A stretch of DNA of 64,000 nucleotides from Actinernus sp. WN-2022 (taxonomy: Eukaryota > Cnidaria > Anthozoa > Actiniaria > Actinernidae), in assembly GCA_030867875.1 (NCBI GenBank), contig JAOWCC010000439.1, positions 1 to 64,000 of the forward strand, in the 5' to 3' direction. Positions 1 through 14,800 of the stretch are shown here, one piece after another (position 1 is the stretch's first letter; every line of letters begins with the position of its first letter). The notes under the pieces are model-generated. The model worked only from the letters and a program-made list of their open reading frames with translations. It did no database searches and was not told the origin of the DNA. The position numbers and the translations under genes are program-made.

Positions 1-1990
1 GATCAGGAACTCGTCTTTTTGTCGTTTTCTTGAAAGGGCAAATGACAGCTAAAGATTTTTCTGGCCTTTCTAGCCTATAATTTACTTGTGTTGTGTTAGA
101 TCTATCCCATAATTTCTTTATTGGAGAGCTAGAGGTTTGGGTTTGGTTAGAAAAAGGCCATTTTCTGGTATTTGTACTCAATATACAGGAAACTTCCATC
201 GATTAATCTTAATCTACAGGAAGAGAACGTTGTATTGCCGTATAGTGCATCGAAATCCATTAAAAGCTCGAGAAATGGCGCCACATTGACATTTAGGTAA
301 CATAAGTAAGTTAATGTGTACCTGTTGTCTTTAAAAGCCAGAAAGTCACTTTTCAACTTTTTTTCCCGGATTTTTGTCACACCTAGCGGAAAATGCTCAT
401 TGACACTAAGCAAATCGTCACGCCAAACTTCAGGCAAATCGGTTGTTCACGAAAAAGTTCGAAATTCTACACCCCTCCACTCAAAACACCCTCCCCCCAT
501 AAAATACCTAGAGATCAGGAACTCGTCTTTTTGTCGTTTTCTTGAAAGGGCAAATGACAGCTAAAGATTTTTCTGGCCTTTCTAGCCTATAATTTACTTG
601 TGTTGTGTTAGATCTATCCCATAATTTCTTTATTGGAGAGCTAGAGGTTTGGGTTTGGTTAGAAAAAGGCCATTTTCTGGTATTTGTACTCAATATACAG
701 GAAACTTCCATCCATTAATCTTAATCTACAGGAAGAGAACGTTGTATTGCCGTATAGTGCATCGAAATCCATTAAAAGCTCAAGAAATGGCGCCACATTG
801 ACATTTAGGTAACATAAGTAAGTTAATGTGTACCTTTTGTCTTTAAAAGCCAGAAAGTCACTTTTCAACTTTTTTCCCCCGATTTTTGTCAGACCTAGCG
901 GAAAATGCTCATTGTCACTAAGCAAATCGTCACGCCAAACTTCAGGCAAATCGGTTGTTCACGAAAAAGTTCGAAATTCTACACCCCTCCACTCAAAACA
1001 CCCTTCCCCCCCCCCTCCCCCCATAAAATACCTAGAGATCAGGAACTCGTCTTTTTGCCGTTTTCTTGAAAGGGCAAATGACAGCTAAAGATTTTTCTGG
1101 CCTTTCTAGCCTATAATTTACTTGTGTTGTGTTAGATCTATCCCATAATTTCTTTATTGGAGAGCTAGAGGTTTGGGTTTGGTTAGAAAAAGGCCCTTTT
1201 CTGGTATTTGTACTCAATATACAGGAAACTTCCATCGATTAATCTTAATCTACAGGAAGAGAACGTTGTAATGCCGTATAGTGCATCGAAATCCATTAAA
1301 AGCTCGAGAAATGGCGCCACATTGACATTTAGGTAACATAAGTAAGTTAATGTGTACCTGTTGTCTTTAAAAGCCAGAAAGTCACTTTTCAACTTTTTTT
1401 CCCCGATTTTTGTCAGACCTAGCGGAAAATGCTCATTGTCACTAAGCAAATCGTCACGCCAAACTTCAGGCAAATCGGTTGTTCACCAAAAAGTTCGAAA
1501 TTCTACACCCCTCCACTCAAAACACCCTTCCCCCCCCCCCCCTCCCCCCATAAAATACCTAGAGATCAGGAACTCGTCTTTTTGCCGTTTTCTTGAAAGG
1601 GCAAATGACAGCTAAAGATTTTTCTGGCCTTTCTAGCCTATAATTTACTTGTGTTGTGTTAGATATATCCCATAATTTCTTTATTGGAGAGCTAGAGGTT
1701 TGGGTTTGGTTAGAAAAAGGCCATTTTCTGGTATTTGTACTCAATATACAGTAAACTTCCATCGATTAATCTTAATCTACAGCAAGAGAACGTTGTATTG
1801 CCGTATAGTGCATCGAAATCCATTAAAAGCTCGAGAAATGGCGCCACATTGACATTTAGGTAACATAAGTAAGTTAATGTGTACCTGTTGTCTTTAAAAG
1901 CCAGAAAGTCACTTTTCAACTTTTTTTCCCCGATTTTTGTCAGACCTAGCGGAAAATGCTCATTGTCACTAAGCAAATCGTCACGCCAAA
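1..1990. repeat. Higher-order block, units 1-4, repeated at 8366-10355
   Basis: Unit 1 matches unit 17, unit 2 matches unit 18, unit 3 matches unit 19 and unit 4 matches unit 20, at offsets of 8365-8367 bp. Diagnostic shared variants include CTCAAGA instead of CTCGAGA (near 780 and 9146), TGTAATGCC (near 1267 and 9635) and GATATATCCC plus CAGCAAGAG in unit 4 and its copy. Confidence 0.8.
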
Positions 1991-3670
1991 CTTCAGGCAA
2001 ATCGGTTGTTCACGAAAAAGTTCGAAATACTACACCTCTCCACTCAAAACACCCTTCCCCACCTCCCCCCATAAAATACCTAGAGATCAGGAACTCGTCT
2101 TTTTGCCGTTTTCTTGAAAGGGCAAATGACAGCTAAAGATTTTTCTGGCCTTTCTAGCCTATAATTTACTTGTGTTGTGTTAGATATATCCCATAATTTC
2201 TTTATTGGAGAGCTAGAGGTTTGGGTTTGGTTAGAAAAAGGCCATTTTCTGGTATTTGTACTCAATATACAGGAAACTTCCATCGATTAATCTTAATCTA
2301 CAGGAAGAGAACGTTGTATTGCCGTATAGTGCATCGAAATTCATTAAAAGCTCGAGAAATGGCGCCACATTGACATTTAGGTAACATAAGTAAGTTAATG
2401 TGTACCTGTTGTCTTTAAAAGCCAGAAAGTCACTTTTCAACTTTTTTTCCCCGATTTTTGTCAGACCTAGCGGAAAATGCTCATTGTCACTAAGCAAATC
2501 GTCACGCCAAACTTCAGGCAAATCGGTTGTTCACGAAAAAGTTCGAAATTCTACACCCCTCCACTCAAAACACCCTCCCCCCCCCCCCCCTACCCCCATA
2601 AAATACCTAGAGATCAGGAACTCGTCTTTTTGCCGTTTTCTTGAAAGGGCAAATGACAGCTAAAGATTTTTCTGGCCTTTCTAGCCTATAATTTACTTGT
2701 GTTGTGTTAGATCTATCCCATAATTTCTTTATTGGAGAGCTAGAGGTTTGGGTTTGGTTAGAAAAAGGCCATTTTCTGGTATTTGTACTCAATATACAGG
2801 AAACTTCCATCGATTAATCTTAATCTACAGGAAGAGAACGTTGTATTGCCGTATAGTGCATCGAAATTCATTAAAAGCTCGAGAAATGGCGCCACATTGA
2901 CATTTAGGTAACATAAGTAAGTTAATGTGTACCTGTTGTCTTTAAAAGCCAGAAAGTCACTTTTCAACTTTTTTTCCCCGATTTTTGTCAGACCTAGCGG
3001 AAAATGCTCATTGTCACTAAGCAAATCGTCACGCCAAACTTCAGGCAAATCGGTTGTTCACGAAAAAGTTCGAAATTCTACACCCCTCCACTCAAAACAC
3101 CCTTCCCCCCCCCCCTCCCCCCATAAAATACCTAGAGATCAGGAACTCGTCTTTTTGCCATTTTCTTGAAAGGGCAAATGACAGCTAAAGATTTTTCTGG
3201 CCTTTCTAGCCTATAATTTACTTGTGTTGTGTTAGATCTATCCCATAATTTCTTTATTGGAGAGCTAGAGGTTTGGGTTTGGTTAGAAAAAGGCCATTTT
3301 CTGGTATTTGTACTCAATATACAGGAAACTTCCATCGATTAATCTTAATCTACAGGAAGAGAACGTTGTATTGCCGTATAGTGCATCGAAATTCATTAAA
3401 AGCTCGAGAAATGGCGCCACATTGACATTTAGGTAACATAAGTAAGTTAATGTGTACCTGTTGTCTTTAAAAGCCAGAAAGTCACTTTTCAACTTTTTTT
3501 CCCCGATTTTTGTCAGACCTAGCGGAAAATGCTCATTGTCACTAAGCAAATCGTCACGCCAAACTTCAGGCAAATCGGTTGTTCACGAAAAAGTTCGAAA
3601 TTCTACACCCCTCCACTCAAAACACCCTCCCCCCCCCCCCCCCCCCCCCTACCCCCATAAAATACCTAGA

Positions 3671-6600
3671 GATCAGGAACTCGTCTTTTTGCCGTTTTCT
3701 TGAAAGGGCAAATGACAGCTAAAGATTTTTCTGGCCTTTCTAGCCTATAATTTACTTGTGTTGTGTTAGATATATCCCATAATTTCTTTATTGGAGAGCT
3801 AGAGGTTTGGGTTTGGTTAGAAAAAGGCCATTTTCTGGTATTTGTACTCAATATACAGTAAACTTCCATCGATTAATCTTAATCTACAGCAAGAGAACGT
3901 TGTATTGCCGTATAGTGCATCGAAATCCATTAAAAGCTCGAGAAATGGCGCCACATTGACATTTAGGTAACATAAGTAAGTTAATGTGTACCTGTTGTCT
4001 TTAAAAGCCAGAAAGTCACTTTTCAACTTTTTTTCCCCGATTTTTGTCAGACCTAGCGGAAAATGCTCATTGTCACTAAGCAAATCGTCACGCCAAACTT
4101 CAGGCAAATCGGTTGTTCACGAAAAAGTTCGAAATACTACACCTCTCCACTCAAAACACCCTTCCCCACCTCCCCCCATAAAATACCTAGAGATCAGGAA
4201 CTCGTCTTTTTGCCGTTTTCTTGAAAGGGCAAATGACAGCTAAAGATTTTTCTGGCCTTTCTAGCCTATAATTTACTTGTGTTGTGTTAGATATATCCCA
4301 TAATTTCTTTATTGGAGAGCTAGAGGTTTGGGTTTGGTTAGAAAAAGGCCATTTTCTGGTATTTGTACTCAATATACAGGAAACTTCCATCGATTAATCT
4401 TAATCTACAGGAAGAGAACGTTGTATTGCCGTATAGTGCATCGAAATTCATTAAAAGCTCGAGAAATGGCGCCACATTGACATTTAGGTAACATAAGTAA
4501 GTTAATGTGTACCTGTTGTCTTTAAAAGCCAGAAAGTCACTTTTCAACTTTTTTTCCCCGATTTTTGTCAGACCTAGCGGAAAATGCTCATTGTCACTAA
4601 GCAAATCGTCACGCCAAACTTCAGGCAAATCGGTTGTTCACGAAAAAGTTCGAAATTCTACACCCCTCCACTCAAAACACCCTCCCCCCCCCCCCTACCC
4701 CCATAAAATACCTAGAGATCAGGAACTCGTCTTTTTGCCGTTTTCTTGAAAGGGCAAATGACAGCTAAAGATTTTTCTGGCCTTTCTAGCCTATAATTTA
4801 CTTGTGTTGTGTTAGATCTATCCCATAATTTCTTTATTGGAGAGCTAGAGGTTTGGGTTTGGTTAGAAAAAGGCCATTTTCTGGTATTTGTACTCAATAT
4901 ACAGGAAACTTCCATCGATTAATCTTAATCTACAGGAAGAGAACGTTGTATTGCCGTATAGTGCATCGAAATCCATTAAAAGCTCGAGAAATGGCGCCAC
5001 ATTGACATTTAGGTAACATAAGTAAGTTAATGTGTACCTGTTGTCTTTAAAAGCCAGAAAGTCACTCTTCAACTTTTTCCCCCCGATTTTTGATAGACCT
5101 AGCGGAAAATGCTCATTGTCACTAAGCAAATCGTCACGCCAAACTTCAGGCAAATCGGTTGTTCACGAAAAAGTTCGAAATTCTACACCCCTCCACTCAA
5201 AACACCCTTCCCCCCCCCCCCCCCTCCCCCCATAAAATACCTAGAGATCAGGAACTCGTCTTTTTGCCGTTTTCTTGAAAGGGCAAATGACAGCTAAAGA
5301 TTTTTCTGGCCTTTCTAGCCTATAATTTACTTGTGTTGTGTTAGATCTATCCCATAATTTCTTTATTGGAGAGATAGAGGTTTGGGTTTGGTTAGAAAAA
5401 GGCCATTTTCTGGTATTTGTACTCAATATACAGGAAACTTCCATCGATTAATCTTAATCTACAGGTAGAGAACGTTGTATTGCCGTATAGTGCATCGAAA
5501 TTCATTAAAAGCTCGAGAAATGGCGCCACATTGACATTTAGGTAACATAAGTAAGTTAATGTGTACCTGTTGTCTTTAAAAGCCAGAAAGTCACTTTTCA
5601 ACTTTTTTTCCCCGACTTTTGTCAGACCTAGCGGAAAATGCTCATTGTCACTAAGCAAATCGTCACGCCAAACTTCAGGCAAATCGGTTGTTCACGAAAA
5701 AGTTCGAAATTCTACACCCCTCCACTCAAAACACCCTTCCCCCCCCCCCCCCCCTCCCCCCATAAAATACCTAGAGATCAGGAACTCGTCTTTTTGCCAT
5801 TTTCTTGAAAGGGCAAATGACAGCTAAAGATTTTTCTGGCCTTTCTAGCCTATAATTTACTTGTGTTGTGTTAGATCTATCCCATAATTTCTTTATTGGA
5901 GAGCTAGAGGTTTGGGTTTGGTTAGAAAAAGGCCATTTTCTGGTATTTGTACTCAATATACAGGAAACTTCCATCGATTAATCTTAATCTACAGGAAGAG
6001 AACGTTGTATTGCCGTATAGTGCATCGAAATTCATTGAAAGCTCGAGAAATGGCGCCACATTGACATTTAGGTAACATAAGTAAGTTAATGTGTACCTGT
6101 TGTCTTTAAAAGCCAGAAAGTCACTTTTCAACTTTTTTTCCCCGATTTTTGTCAGACCTAGCGGAAAATGCTCATTGTCACTAAGCAAATCGTCACGCCA
6201 AACTTCAGGCAAATCGGTTGTTCACGAAAAAGTTCGAAATTCTACACCCCTCCACTCAAAACACCCTCCCCCCCCCCCCCCCCTACCCCCATAAAATACC
6301 TAGAGATCAGGAACTCGTCTTTTTGCCGTTTTCTTGAAAGGGCAAATGACAGCTAAAGATTTTTCTGGCCTTTCTAGCCTATAATTTACTTGTGTTGTGT
6401 TAGATCTATCCCATAATTTCTTTATTGGAGAGCTAGAGGTTTGGGTTTGGTTAGAAAAAGGCCATTTTCTGGTATTTGTACTCAATATACAGGAAACTTC
6501 CATCGATTAATCTTAATCTACAGGAAGAGAACGTTGTATTGCCGTATAGTGCATCGAAATCCATTAAAAGCTCGAGAAATGGCGCCACATTGACATTTAG

Positions 6601-8877
6601 GTAACATAAGTAAGTTAATGTGTATCTGTTGTCTTTAAAAGCCAGAAAGTCACTCTTCAACTTTTTCCCCCCGATTTTTGATAGACCTAGCGGAAAATGC
6701 TCATTGTCACTAAGCAAATCGTCACGCCAAACTTCAGGCAAATCGGTTGTTCACGAAAAAGTTCGAAATTCTACACCCCTCCACTCAAAACACCCTTCCC
6801 CCCCCCCCCTCCCCCCATAAAATACCTAGAGATCAGGAACTCGTCTTTTTGCCGTTTTCTTGAAAGGGCAAATGACAGCTAAAGATTTTTCTGGCCTTTC
6901 TAGCCTATAATTTACTTGTGTTGTGTTAGATCTATCCCATAATTTCTTTATTGGAGAGCTAGAGGTTTGGGTTTGGTTAGAAAAAGGCCATTTTCTGGTA
7001 TTTGTACTCAATATACAGGAAACTTCCATCCATTAATCTTAATCTACAGGAAGAGAACGTTGTATTGCCGTATAGTGCATCGAAATCCATTAAAAGCTCG
7101 AGAAATGGCGCCACATTGACATTTAGGTAACATAAGTAAGTTAATGTGTACCTTTTGTCTTTAAAAGCCAGAAAGTCACTTTTCAACTTTTTTCCCCCGA
7201 TTTTTGTCAGACCTAGCGGAAAATGCTCATTGTCACTAAGCAAATCGTCACGCCAAACTTCAGGCAAATCGGTTGTTCACGAAAAAGTTCGAAATTCTAC
7301 ACCCCTCCACTCAAAACACCCTCCCCCCATAAAATACCTAGAGATCAGGAACTCGTCTTTTTGCCGTTTTCTTGAAAGGGCAAATGACAGCTAAAGATTT
7401 TTCTGGCCTTTCTAGCCTATAATTTACTTGTGTTGTGTTAGATCTATCCCATAATTTCTTTATTGGAGAGCTAGAGGTTGGGTTTGGTTAGAAAAAGGCC
7501 ATTTTCTGGTATTTGTACTCAATATACAGGAAACTTCCATCGATTAATCTTAATCTACAGGAAGAGAACGTTGTATTGCCGTATAGTGCATCGAAATCCA
7601 TTAAAAGCTCGAGAAATGGCGCCACATTGACATTTAGGTAACATAAGTAAGTTAATGTGTACCTGTTGTCTTTAAAAGCCAGAAAGTCACTTTTCAACTT
7701 TTTTTCCCGGATTTTTGTCAGACCTAGCGGAAAATGCTCATTGACACTAAGCAAATCGTCACGCCAAACTTCAGGCAAATCGGTTGTTCACGAAAAAGTT
7801 CGAAATTCTACACCCCTCCACTCAAAACACCCTCCCCCCATAAAATACCTAGAGATCAGGAACTCGTCTTTTTGCCGTTTTCTTGAAAGGGCAAATGACA
7901 GCTAAAGATTTTTCTGGCCTTTCTAGCCTATAATTTACTTGTGTTGTGTTAGATCTATCCCATAATTTCTTTATTGGAGAGCTAGAGGTTTGGGTTTGGT
8001 TAGAAAAAGGCCATTTTCTGGTATTTGTACTCAATATACAGCAAACTTCCATCGATTAATCTTAATCTACAGGAAGAGAACGTTGTATTACCGTATAGTG
8101 CATCGAAATCCATTAAAAGCTCGAGAAATGGCGCCACATTGACATTTAGGTAACATAAGTAAGTTAATGTGTACCTGTTGTCTTTAAAAGCCAGAAAGTC
8201 ACTTTTCAACTTTTCCCCCCCGATTTTTGATAGACCTAGCGGAAAATGCTCATTGTCACTAAGCAAATCGTCACGCCAAACTTCAGGCAAATCGGTTGTT
8301 CACGAAAAAGTTCGAAATTCTACACCCCTCCACTCAAAACACCCTCCCCCCATAAAATACCTAGAGATCAGGAACTCGTCTTTTTGTCGTTTTCTTGAAA
8401 GGGCAAATGACAGCTAAAGATTTTTCTGGCCTTTCTAGCCTATAATTTACTTGTGTTGTGTTAGATCTATCCCATAATTTCTTTATTGGAGAGCTAGAGG
8501 TTTGGGTTTGGTTAGAAAAAGGCCATTTTCTGGTATTTGTACTCAATATACAGGAAACTTCCATCGATTAATCTTAATCTACAGGAAGAGAACGTTGTAT
8601 TGCCGTATAGTGCATCGAAATCCATTAAAAGCTCGAGAAATGGCGCCACATTGACATTTAGGTAACATAAGTAAGTTAATGTGTACCTGTTGTCTTTAAA
8701 AGCCAGAAAGTCACTTTTCAACTTTTTTTCCCGGATTTTTGTCACACCTAGCGGAAAATGCTCATTGACACTAAGCAAATCGTCACGCCAAACTTCAGGC
8801 AAATCGGTTGTTCACGAAAAAGTTCGAAATTCTACACCCCTCCACTCAAAACACCCTCCCCCCATAAAATACCTAGA
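3671..8877. repeat. Higher-order block of about 10 units, repeated at 10981-16184
   Basis: Unit starts 3671, 4192, 4717, 5246, 5776, 6305, 6831, 7342, 7854 and 8366 reappear at 10981, 11502, 12027, 12555, 13083, 13612, 14138, 14649, 15161 and 15673. The offset is 7310 bp, drifting to 7307 through poly-C length changes. Private variants occur in the same order in both copies, for example the ATTGAAAGCTC variant near 6035 and 13342 and the one-base GAGGTTGGG deletion in the units at 7342 and 14649. This is a segmental duplication of more than 5 kb inside the array. Confidence 0.85.
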
Positions 8878-11800
8878 GATCAGGAACTCGTCTTTTTGTC
8901 GTTTTCTTGAAAGGGCAAATGACAGCTAAAGATTTTTCTGGCCTTTCTAGCCTATAATTTACTTGTGTTGTGTTAGATCTATCCCATAATTTCTTTATTG
9001 GAGAGCTAGAGGTTTGGGTTTGGTTAGAAAAAGGCCATTTTCTGGTATTTGTACTCAATATACAGGAAACTTCCATCCATTAATCTTAATCTACAGGAAG
9101 AGAACGTTGTATTGCCGTATAGTGCATCGAAATCCATTAAAAGCTCAAGAAATGGCGCCACATTGACATTTAGGTAACATAAGTAAGTTAATGTGTACCT
9201 TTTGTCTTTAAAAGCCAGAAAGTCACTTTTCAACTTTTTTCCCCCGATTTTTGTCAGACCTAGCGGAAAATGCTCATTGTCACTAAGCAAATCGTCACGC
9301 CAAACTTCAGGCAAATCGGTTGTTCACGAAAAAGTTCGAAATTCTACACCCCTCCACTCAAAACACCCTTCCCCCCCCCCCCTCCCCCCATAAAATACCT
9401 AGAGATCAGGAACTCGTCTTTTTGCCGTTTTCTTGAAAGGGCAAATGACAGCTAAAGATTTTTCTGGCCTTTCTAGCCTATAATTTACTTGTGTTGTGTT
9501 AGATCTATCCCATAATTTCTTTATTGGAGAGCTAGAGGTTTGGGTTTGGTTAGAAAAAGGCCCTTTTCTGGTATTTGTACTCAATATACAGAAAACTTCC
9601 ATCGATTAATCTTAATCTACAGGAAGAGAACGTTGTAATGCCGTATAGTGCATCGAAATCCATTAAAAGCTCGAGAAATGGCGCCACATTGACATTTAGG
9701 TAACATAAGTAAGTTAATGTGTACCTGTTGTCTTTAAAAGCCAGAAAGTCACTTTTCAACTTTTTTTCCCCGATTTTTGTCAGACCTAGCGGAAAATGCT
9801 CATTGTCACTAAGCAAATCGTCACGCCAAACTTCAGGCAAATCGGTTGTTCACCAAAAAGTTCGAAATTCTACACCCCTCCACTCAAAACACCCTTCCCC
9901 CCCCCCCCTCCCCCCATAAAATACCTAGAGATCAGGAACTCGTCTTTTTGCCGTTTTCTTGAAAGGGCAAATGACAGCTAAAGATTTTTCTGGCCTTTCT
10001 AGCCTATAATTTACTTGTGTTGTGTTAGATATATCCCATAATTTCTTTATTGGAGAGCTAGAGGTTTGGGTTTGGTTAGAAAAAGGCCATTTTCTGGTAT
10101 TTGTACTCAATATACAGTAAACTTCCATCGATTAATCTTAATCTACAGCAAGAGAACGTTGTATTGCCGTATAGTGCATCGAAATCCATTAAAAGCTCGA
10201 GAAATGGCGCCACATTGACATTTAGGTAACATAAGTAAGTTAATGTGTACCTGTTGTCTTTAAAAGCCAGAAAGTCACTTTTCAACTTTTTTTCCCCGAT
10301 TTTTGTCAGACCTAGCGGAAAATGCTCATTGTCACTAAGCAAATCGTCACGCCAAACTTCAGGCAAATCGGTTGTTCACGAAAAAGTTCGAAATTCTACA
10401 CCCCTCCACTCAAAACACCCTTCCCCCCCCCCCCTCCCCCCATAAAATACCTAGAGATCAGGAACTCGTCTTTTTGCCGTTTTCTTGAAAGGGCAAATGA
10501 CAGCTAAAGATTTTTCTGGCCTTTCTAGCCTATAATTTACTTGTGTTGTGTTAGATCTATCCCATAATTTCTTTATTGGAGAGCTAGAGGTTTGGGTTTG
10601 GTTAGAAAAAGGCCCTTTTCTGGTATTTGTACTCAATATACAGAAAACTTCCATCGATTAATCTTAATCTACAGGAAGAGAACGTTGTAATGCCGTATAG
10701 TGCATCGAAATCCATTAAAAGCTCGAGAAATGGCGCCACATTGACATTTAGGTAACATAAGTAAGTTAATGTGTACCTGTTGTCTTTAAAAGCCAGAAAG
10801 TCACTTTTCAACTTTTTTTCCCCGATTTTTGTCAGACCTAGCGGAAAATGCTCATTGTCACTAAGCAAATCGTCACGCCAAACTTCAGGCAAATCGGTTG
10901 TTCACCAAAAAGTTCGAAATTCTACACCCCTCCACTCAAAACACCCTTCCCCCCCCCCCTCCCCCCATAAAATACCTAGAGATCAGGAACTCGTCTTTTT
11001 GCCGTTTTCTTGAAAGGGCAAATGACAGCTAAAGATTTTTCTGGCCTTTCTAGCCTATAATTTACTTGTGTTGTGTTAGATATATCCCATAATTTCTTTA
11101 TTGGAGAGCTAGAGGTTTGGGTTTGGTTAGAAAAAGGCCATTTTCTGGTATTTGTACTCAATATACAGTAAACTTCCATCGATTAATCTTAATCTACAGC
11201 AAGAGAACGTTGTATTGCCGTATAGTGCATCGAAATCCATTAAAAGCTCGAGAAATGGCGCCACATTGACATTTAGGTAACATAAGTAAGTTAATGTGTA
11301 CCTGTTGTCTTTAAAAGCCAGAAAGTCACTTTTCAACTTTTTTTCCCCGATTTTTGTCAGACCTAGCGGAAAATGCTCATTGTCACTAAGCAAATCGTCA
11401 CGCCAAACTTCAGGCAAATCGGTTGTTCACGAAAAAGTTCGAAATACTACACCTCTCCACTCAAAACACCCTTCCCCACCTCCCCCCATAAAATACCTAG
11501 AGATCAGGAACTCGTCTTTTTGCCGTTTTCTTGAAAGGGCAAATGACAGCTAAAGATTTTTCTGGCCTTTCTAGCCTATAATTTACTTGTGTTGTGTTAG
11601 ATATATCCCATAATTTCTTTATTGGAGAGCTAGAGGTTTGGGTTTGGTTAGAAAAAGGCCATTTTCTGGTATTTGTACTCAATATACAGGAAACTTCCAT
11701 CGATTAATCTTAATCTACAGGAAGAGAACGTTGTATTGCCGTATAGTGCATCGAAATTCATTAAAAGCTCGAGAAATGGCGCCACATTGACATTTAGGTA

Positions 11801-14800
11801 ACATAAGTAAGTTAATGTGTACCTGTTGTCTTTAAAAGCCAGAAAGTCACTTTTCAACTTTTTTTCCCCGATTTTTGTCAGACCTAGCGGAAAATGCTCA
11901 TTGTCACTAAGCAAATCGTCACGCCAAACTTCAGGCAAATCGGTTGTTCACGAAAAAGTTCGAAATTCTACACCCCTCCACTCAAAACACCCTCCCCCCC
12001 CCCCCTACCCCCATAAAATACCTAGAGATCAGGAACTCGTCTTTTTGCCGTTTTCTTGAAAGGGCAAATGACAGCTAAAGATTTTTCTGGCCTTTCTAGC
12101 CTATAATTTACTTGTGTTGTGTTAGATCTATCCCATAATTTCTTTATTGGAGAGCTAGAGGTTTGGGTTTGGTTAGAAAAAGGCCATTTTCTGGTATTTG
12201 TACTCAATATACAGGAAACTTCCATCGATTAATCTTAATCTACAGGAAGAGAACGTTGTATTGCCGTATAGTGCATCGAAATCCATTAAAAGCTCGAGAA
12301 ATGGCGCCACATTGACATTTAGGTAACATAAGTAAGTTAATGTGTACCTGTTGTCTTTAAAAGCCAGAAAGTCACTCTTCAACTTTTTCCCCCCGATTTT
12401 TGATAGACCTAGCGGAAAATGCTCATTGTCACTAAGCAAATCGTCACGCCAAACTTCAGGCAAATCGGTTGTTCACGAAAAAGTTCGAAATTCTACACCC
12501 CTCCACTCAAAACACCCTTCCCCCCCCCCCCCCTCCCCCCATAAAATACCTAGAGATCAGGAACTCGTCTTTTTGCCGTTTTCTTGAAAGGGCAAATGAC
12601 AGCTAAAGATTTTTCTGGCCTTTCTAGCCTATAATTTACTTGTGTTGTGTTAGATCTATCCCATAATTTCTTTATTGGAGAGATAGAGGTTTGGGTTTGG
12701 TTAGAAAAAGGCCATTTTCTGGTATTTGTACTCAATATACAGGAAACTTCCATCGATTAATCTTAATCTACAGGAAGAGAACGTTGTATTGCCGTATAGT
12801 GCATCGAAATTCATTAAAAGCTCGAGAAATGGCGCCACATTGACATTTAGGTAACATAAGTAAGTTAATGTGTACCTGTTGTCTTTAAAAGCCAGAAAGT
12901 CACTTTTCAACTTTTTTTCCCCGACTTTTGTCAGACCTAGCGGAAAATGCTCATTGTCACTAAGCAAATCGTCACGCCAAACTTCAGGCAAATCGGTTGT
13001 TCACGAAAAAGTTCGAAATTCTACACCCCTCCACTCAAAACACCCTTCCCCCCCCCCCCCCTCCCCCCATAAAATACCTAGAGATCAGGAACTCGTCTTT
13101 TTGCCATTTTCTTGAAAGGGCAAATGACAGCTAAAGATTTTTCTGGCCTTTCTAGCCTATAATTTACTTGTGTTGTGTTAGATCTATCCCATAATTTCTT
13201 TATTGGAGAGCTAGAGGTTTGGGTTTGGTTAGAAAAAGGCCATTTTCTGGTATTTGTACTCAATATACAGGAAACTTCCATCGATTAATCTTAATCTACA
13301 GGAAGAGAACGTTGTATTGCCGTATAGTGCATCGAAATTCATTGAAAGCTCGAGAAATGGCGCCACATTGACATTTAGGTAACATAAGTAAGTTAATGTG
13401 TACCTGTTGTCTTTAAAAGCCAGAAAGTCACTTTTCAACTTTTTTTCCCCGATTTTTGTCAGACCTAGCGGAAAATGCTCATTGTCACTAAGCAAATCGT
13501 CACGCCAAACTTCAGGCAAATCGGTTGTTCACGAAAAAGTTCGAAATTCTACACCCCTCCACTCAAAACACCCTCCCCCCCCCCCCCCCCTACCCCCATA
13601 AAATACCTAGAGATCAGGAACTCGTCTTTTTGCCGTTTTCTTGAAAGGGCAAATGACAGCTAAAGATTTTTCTGGCCTTTCTAGCCTATAATTTACTTGT
13701 GTTGTGTTAGATCTATCCCATAATTTCTTTATTGGAGAGCTAGAGGTTTGGGTTTGGTTAGAAAAAGGCCATTTTCTGGTATTTGTACTCAATATACAGG
13801 AAACTTCCATCGATTAATCTTAATCTACAGGAAGAGAACGTTGTATTGCCGTATAGTGCATCGAAATCCATTAAAAGCTCGAGAAATGGCGCCACATTGA
13901 CATTTAGGTAACATAAGTAAGTTAATGTGTATCTGTTGTCTTTAAAAGCCAGAAAGTCACTCTTCAACTTTTTCCCCCCGATTTTTGATAGACCTAGCGG
14001 AAAATGCTCATTGTCACTAAGCAAATCGTCACGCCAAACTTCAGGCAAATCGGTTGTTCACGAAAAAGTTCGAAATTCTACACCCCTCCACTCAAAACAC
14101 CCTTCCCCCCCCCCCCTCCCCCCATAAAATACCTAGAGATCAGGAACTCGTCTTTTTGCCGTTTTCTTGAAAGGGCAAATGACAGCTAAAGATTTTTCTG
14201 GCCTTTCTAGCCTATAATTTACTTGTGTTGTGTTAGATCTATCCCATAATTTCTTTATTGGAGAGCTAGAGGTTTGGGTTTGGTTAGAAAAAGGCCATTT
14301 TCTGGTATTTGTACTCAATATACAGGAAACTTCCATCCATTAATCTTAATCTACAGGAAGAGAACGTTGTATTGCCGTATAGTGCATCGAAATCCATTAA
14401 AAGCTCGAGAAATGGCGCCACATTGACATTTAGGTAACATAAGTAAGTTAATGTGTACCTTTTGTCTTTAAAAGCCAGAAAGTCACTTTTCAACTTTTTT
14501 CCCCCGATTTTTGTCAGACCTAGCGGAAAATGCTCATTGTCACTAAGCAAATCGTCACGCCAAACTTCAGGCAAATCGGTTGTTCACGAAAAAGTTCGAA
14601 ATTCTACACCCCTCCACTCAAAACACCCTCCCCCCATAAAATACCTAGAGATCAGGAACTCGTCTTTTTGCCGTTTTCTTGAAAGGGCAAATGACAGCTA
14701 AAGATTTTTCTGGCCTTTCTAGCCTATAATTTACTTGTGTTGTGTTAGATCTATCCCATAATTTCTTTATTGGAGAGCTAGAGGTTGGGTTTGGTTAGAA

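Noticed and set aside
1..512. Satellite unit as a tandem small-RNA gene (spliced leader, snRNA or 5S)
   Set aside because: It contains an Sm-like ATTTTTG, donor-like AGGTAACATAAG and a TTCGAA with slight B-box likeness, but no paired A box, no conserved snRNA or 5S segments and no conserved flanking hairpins that I can see.
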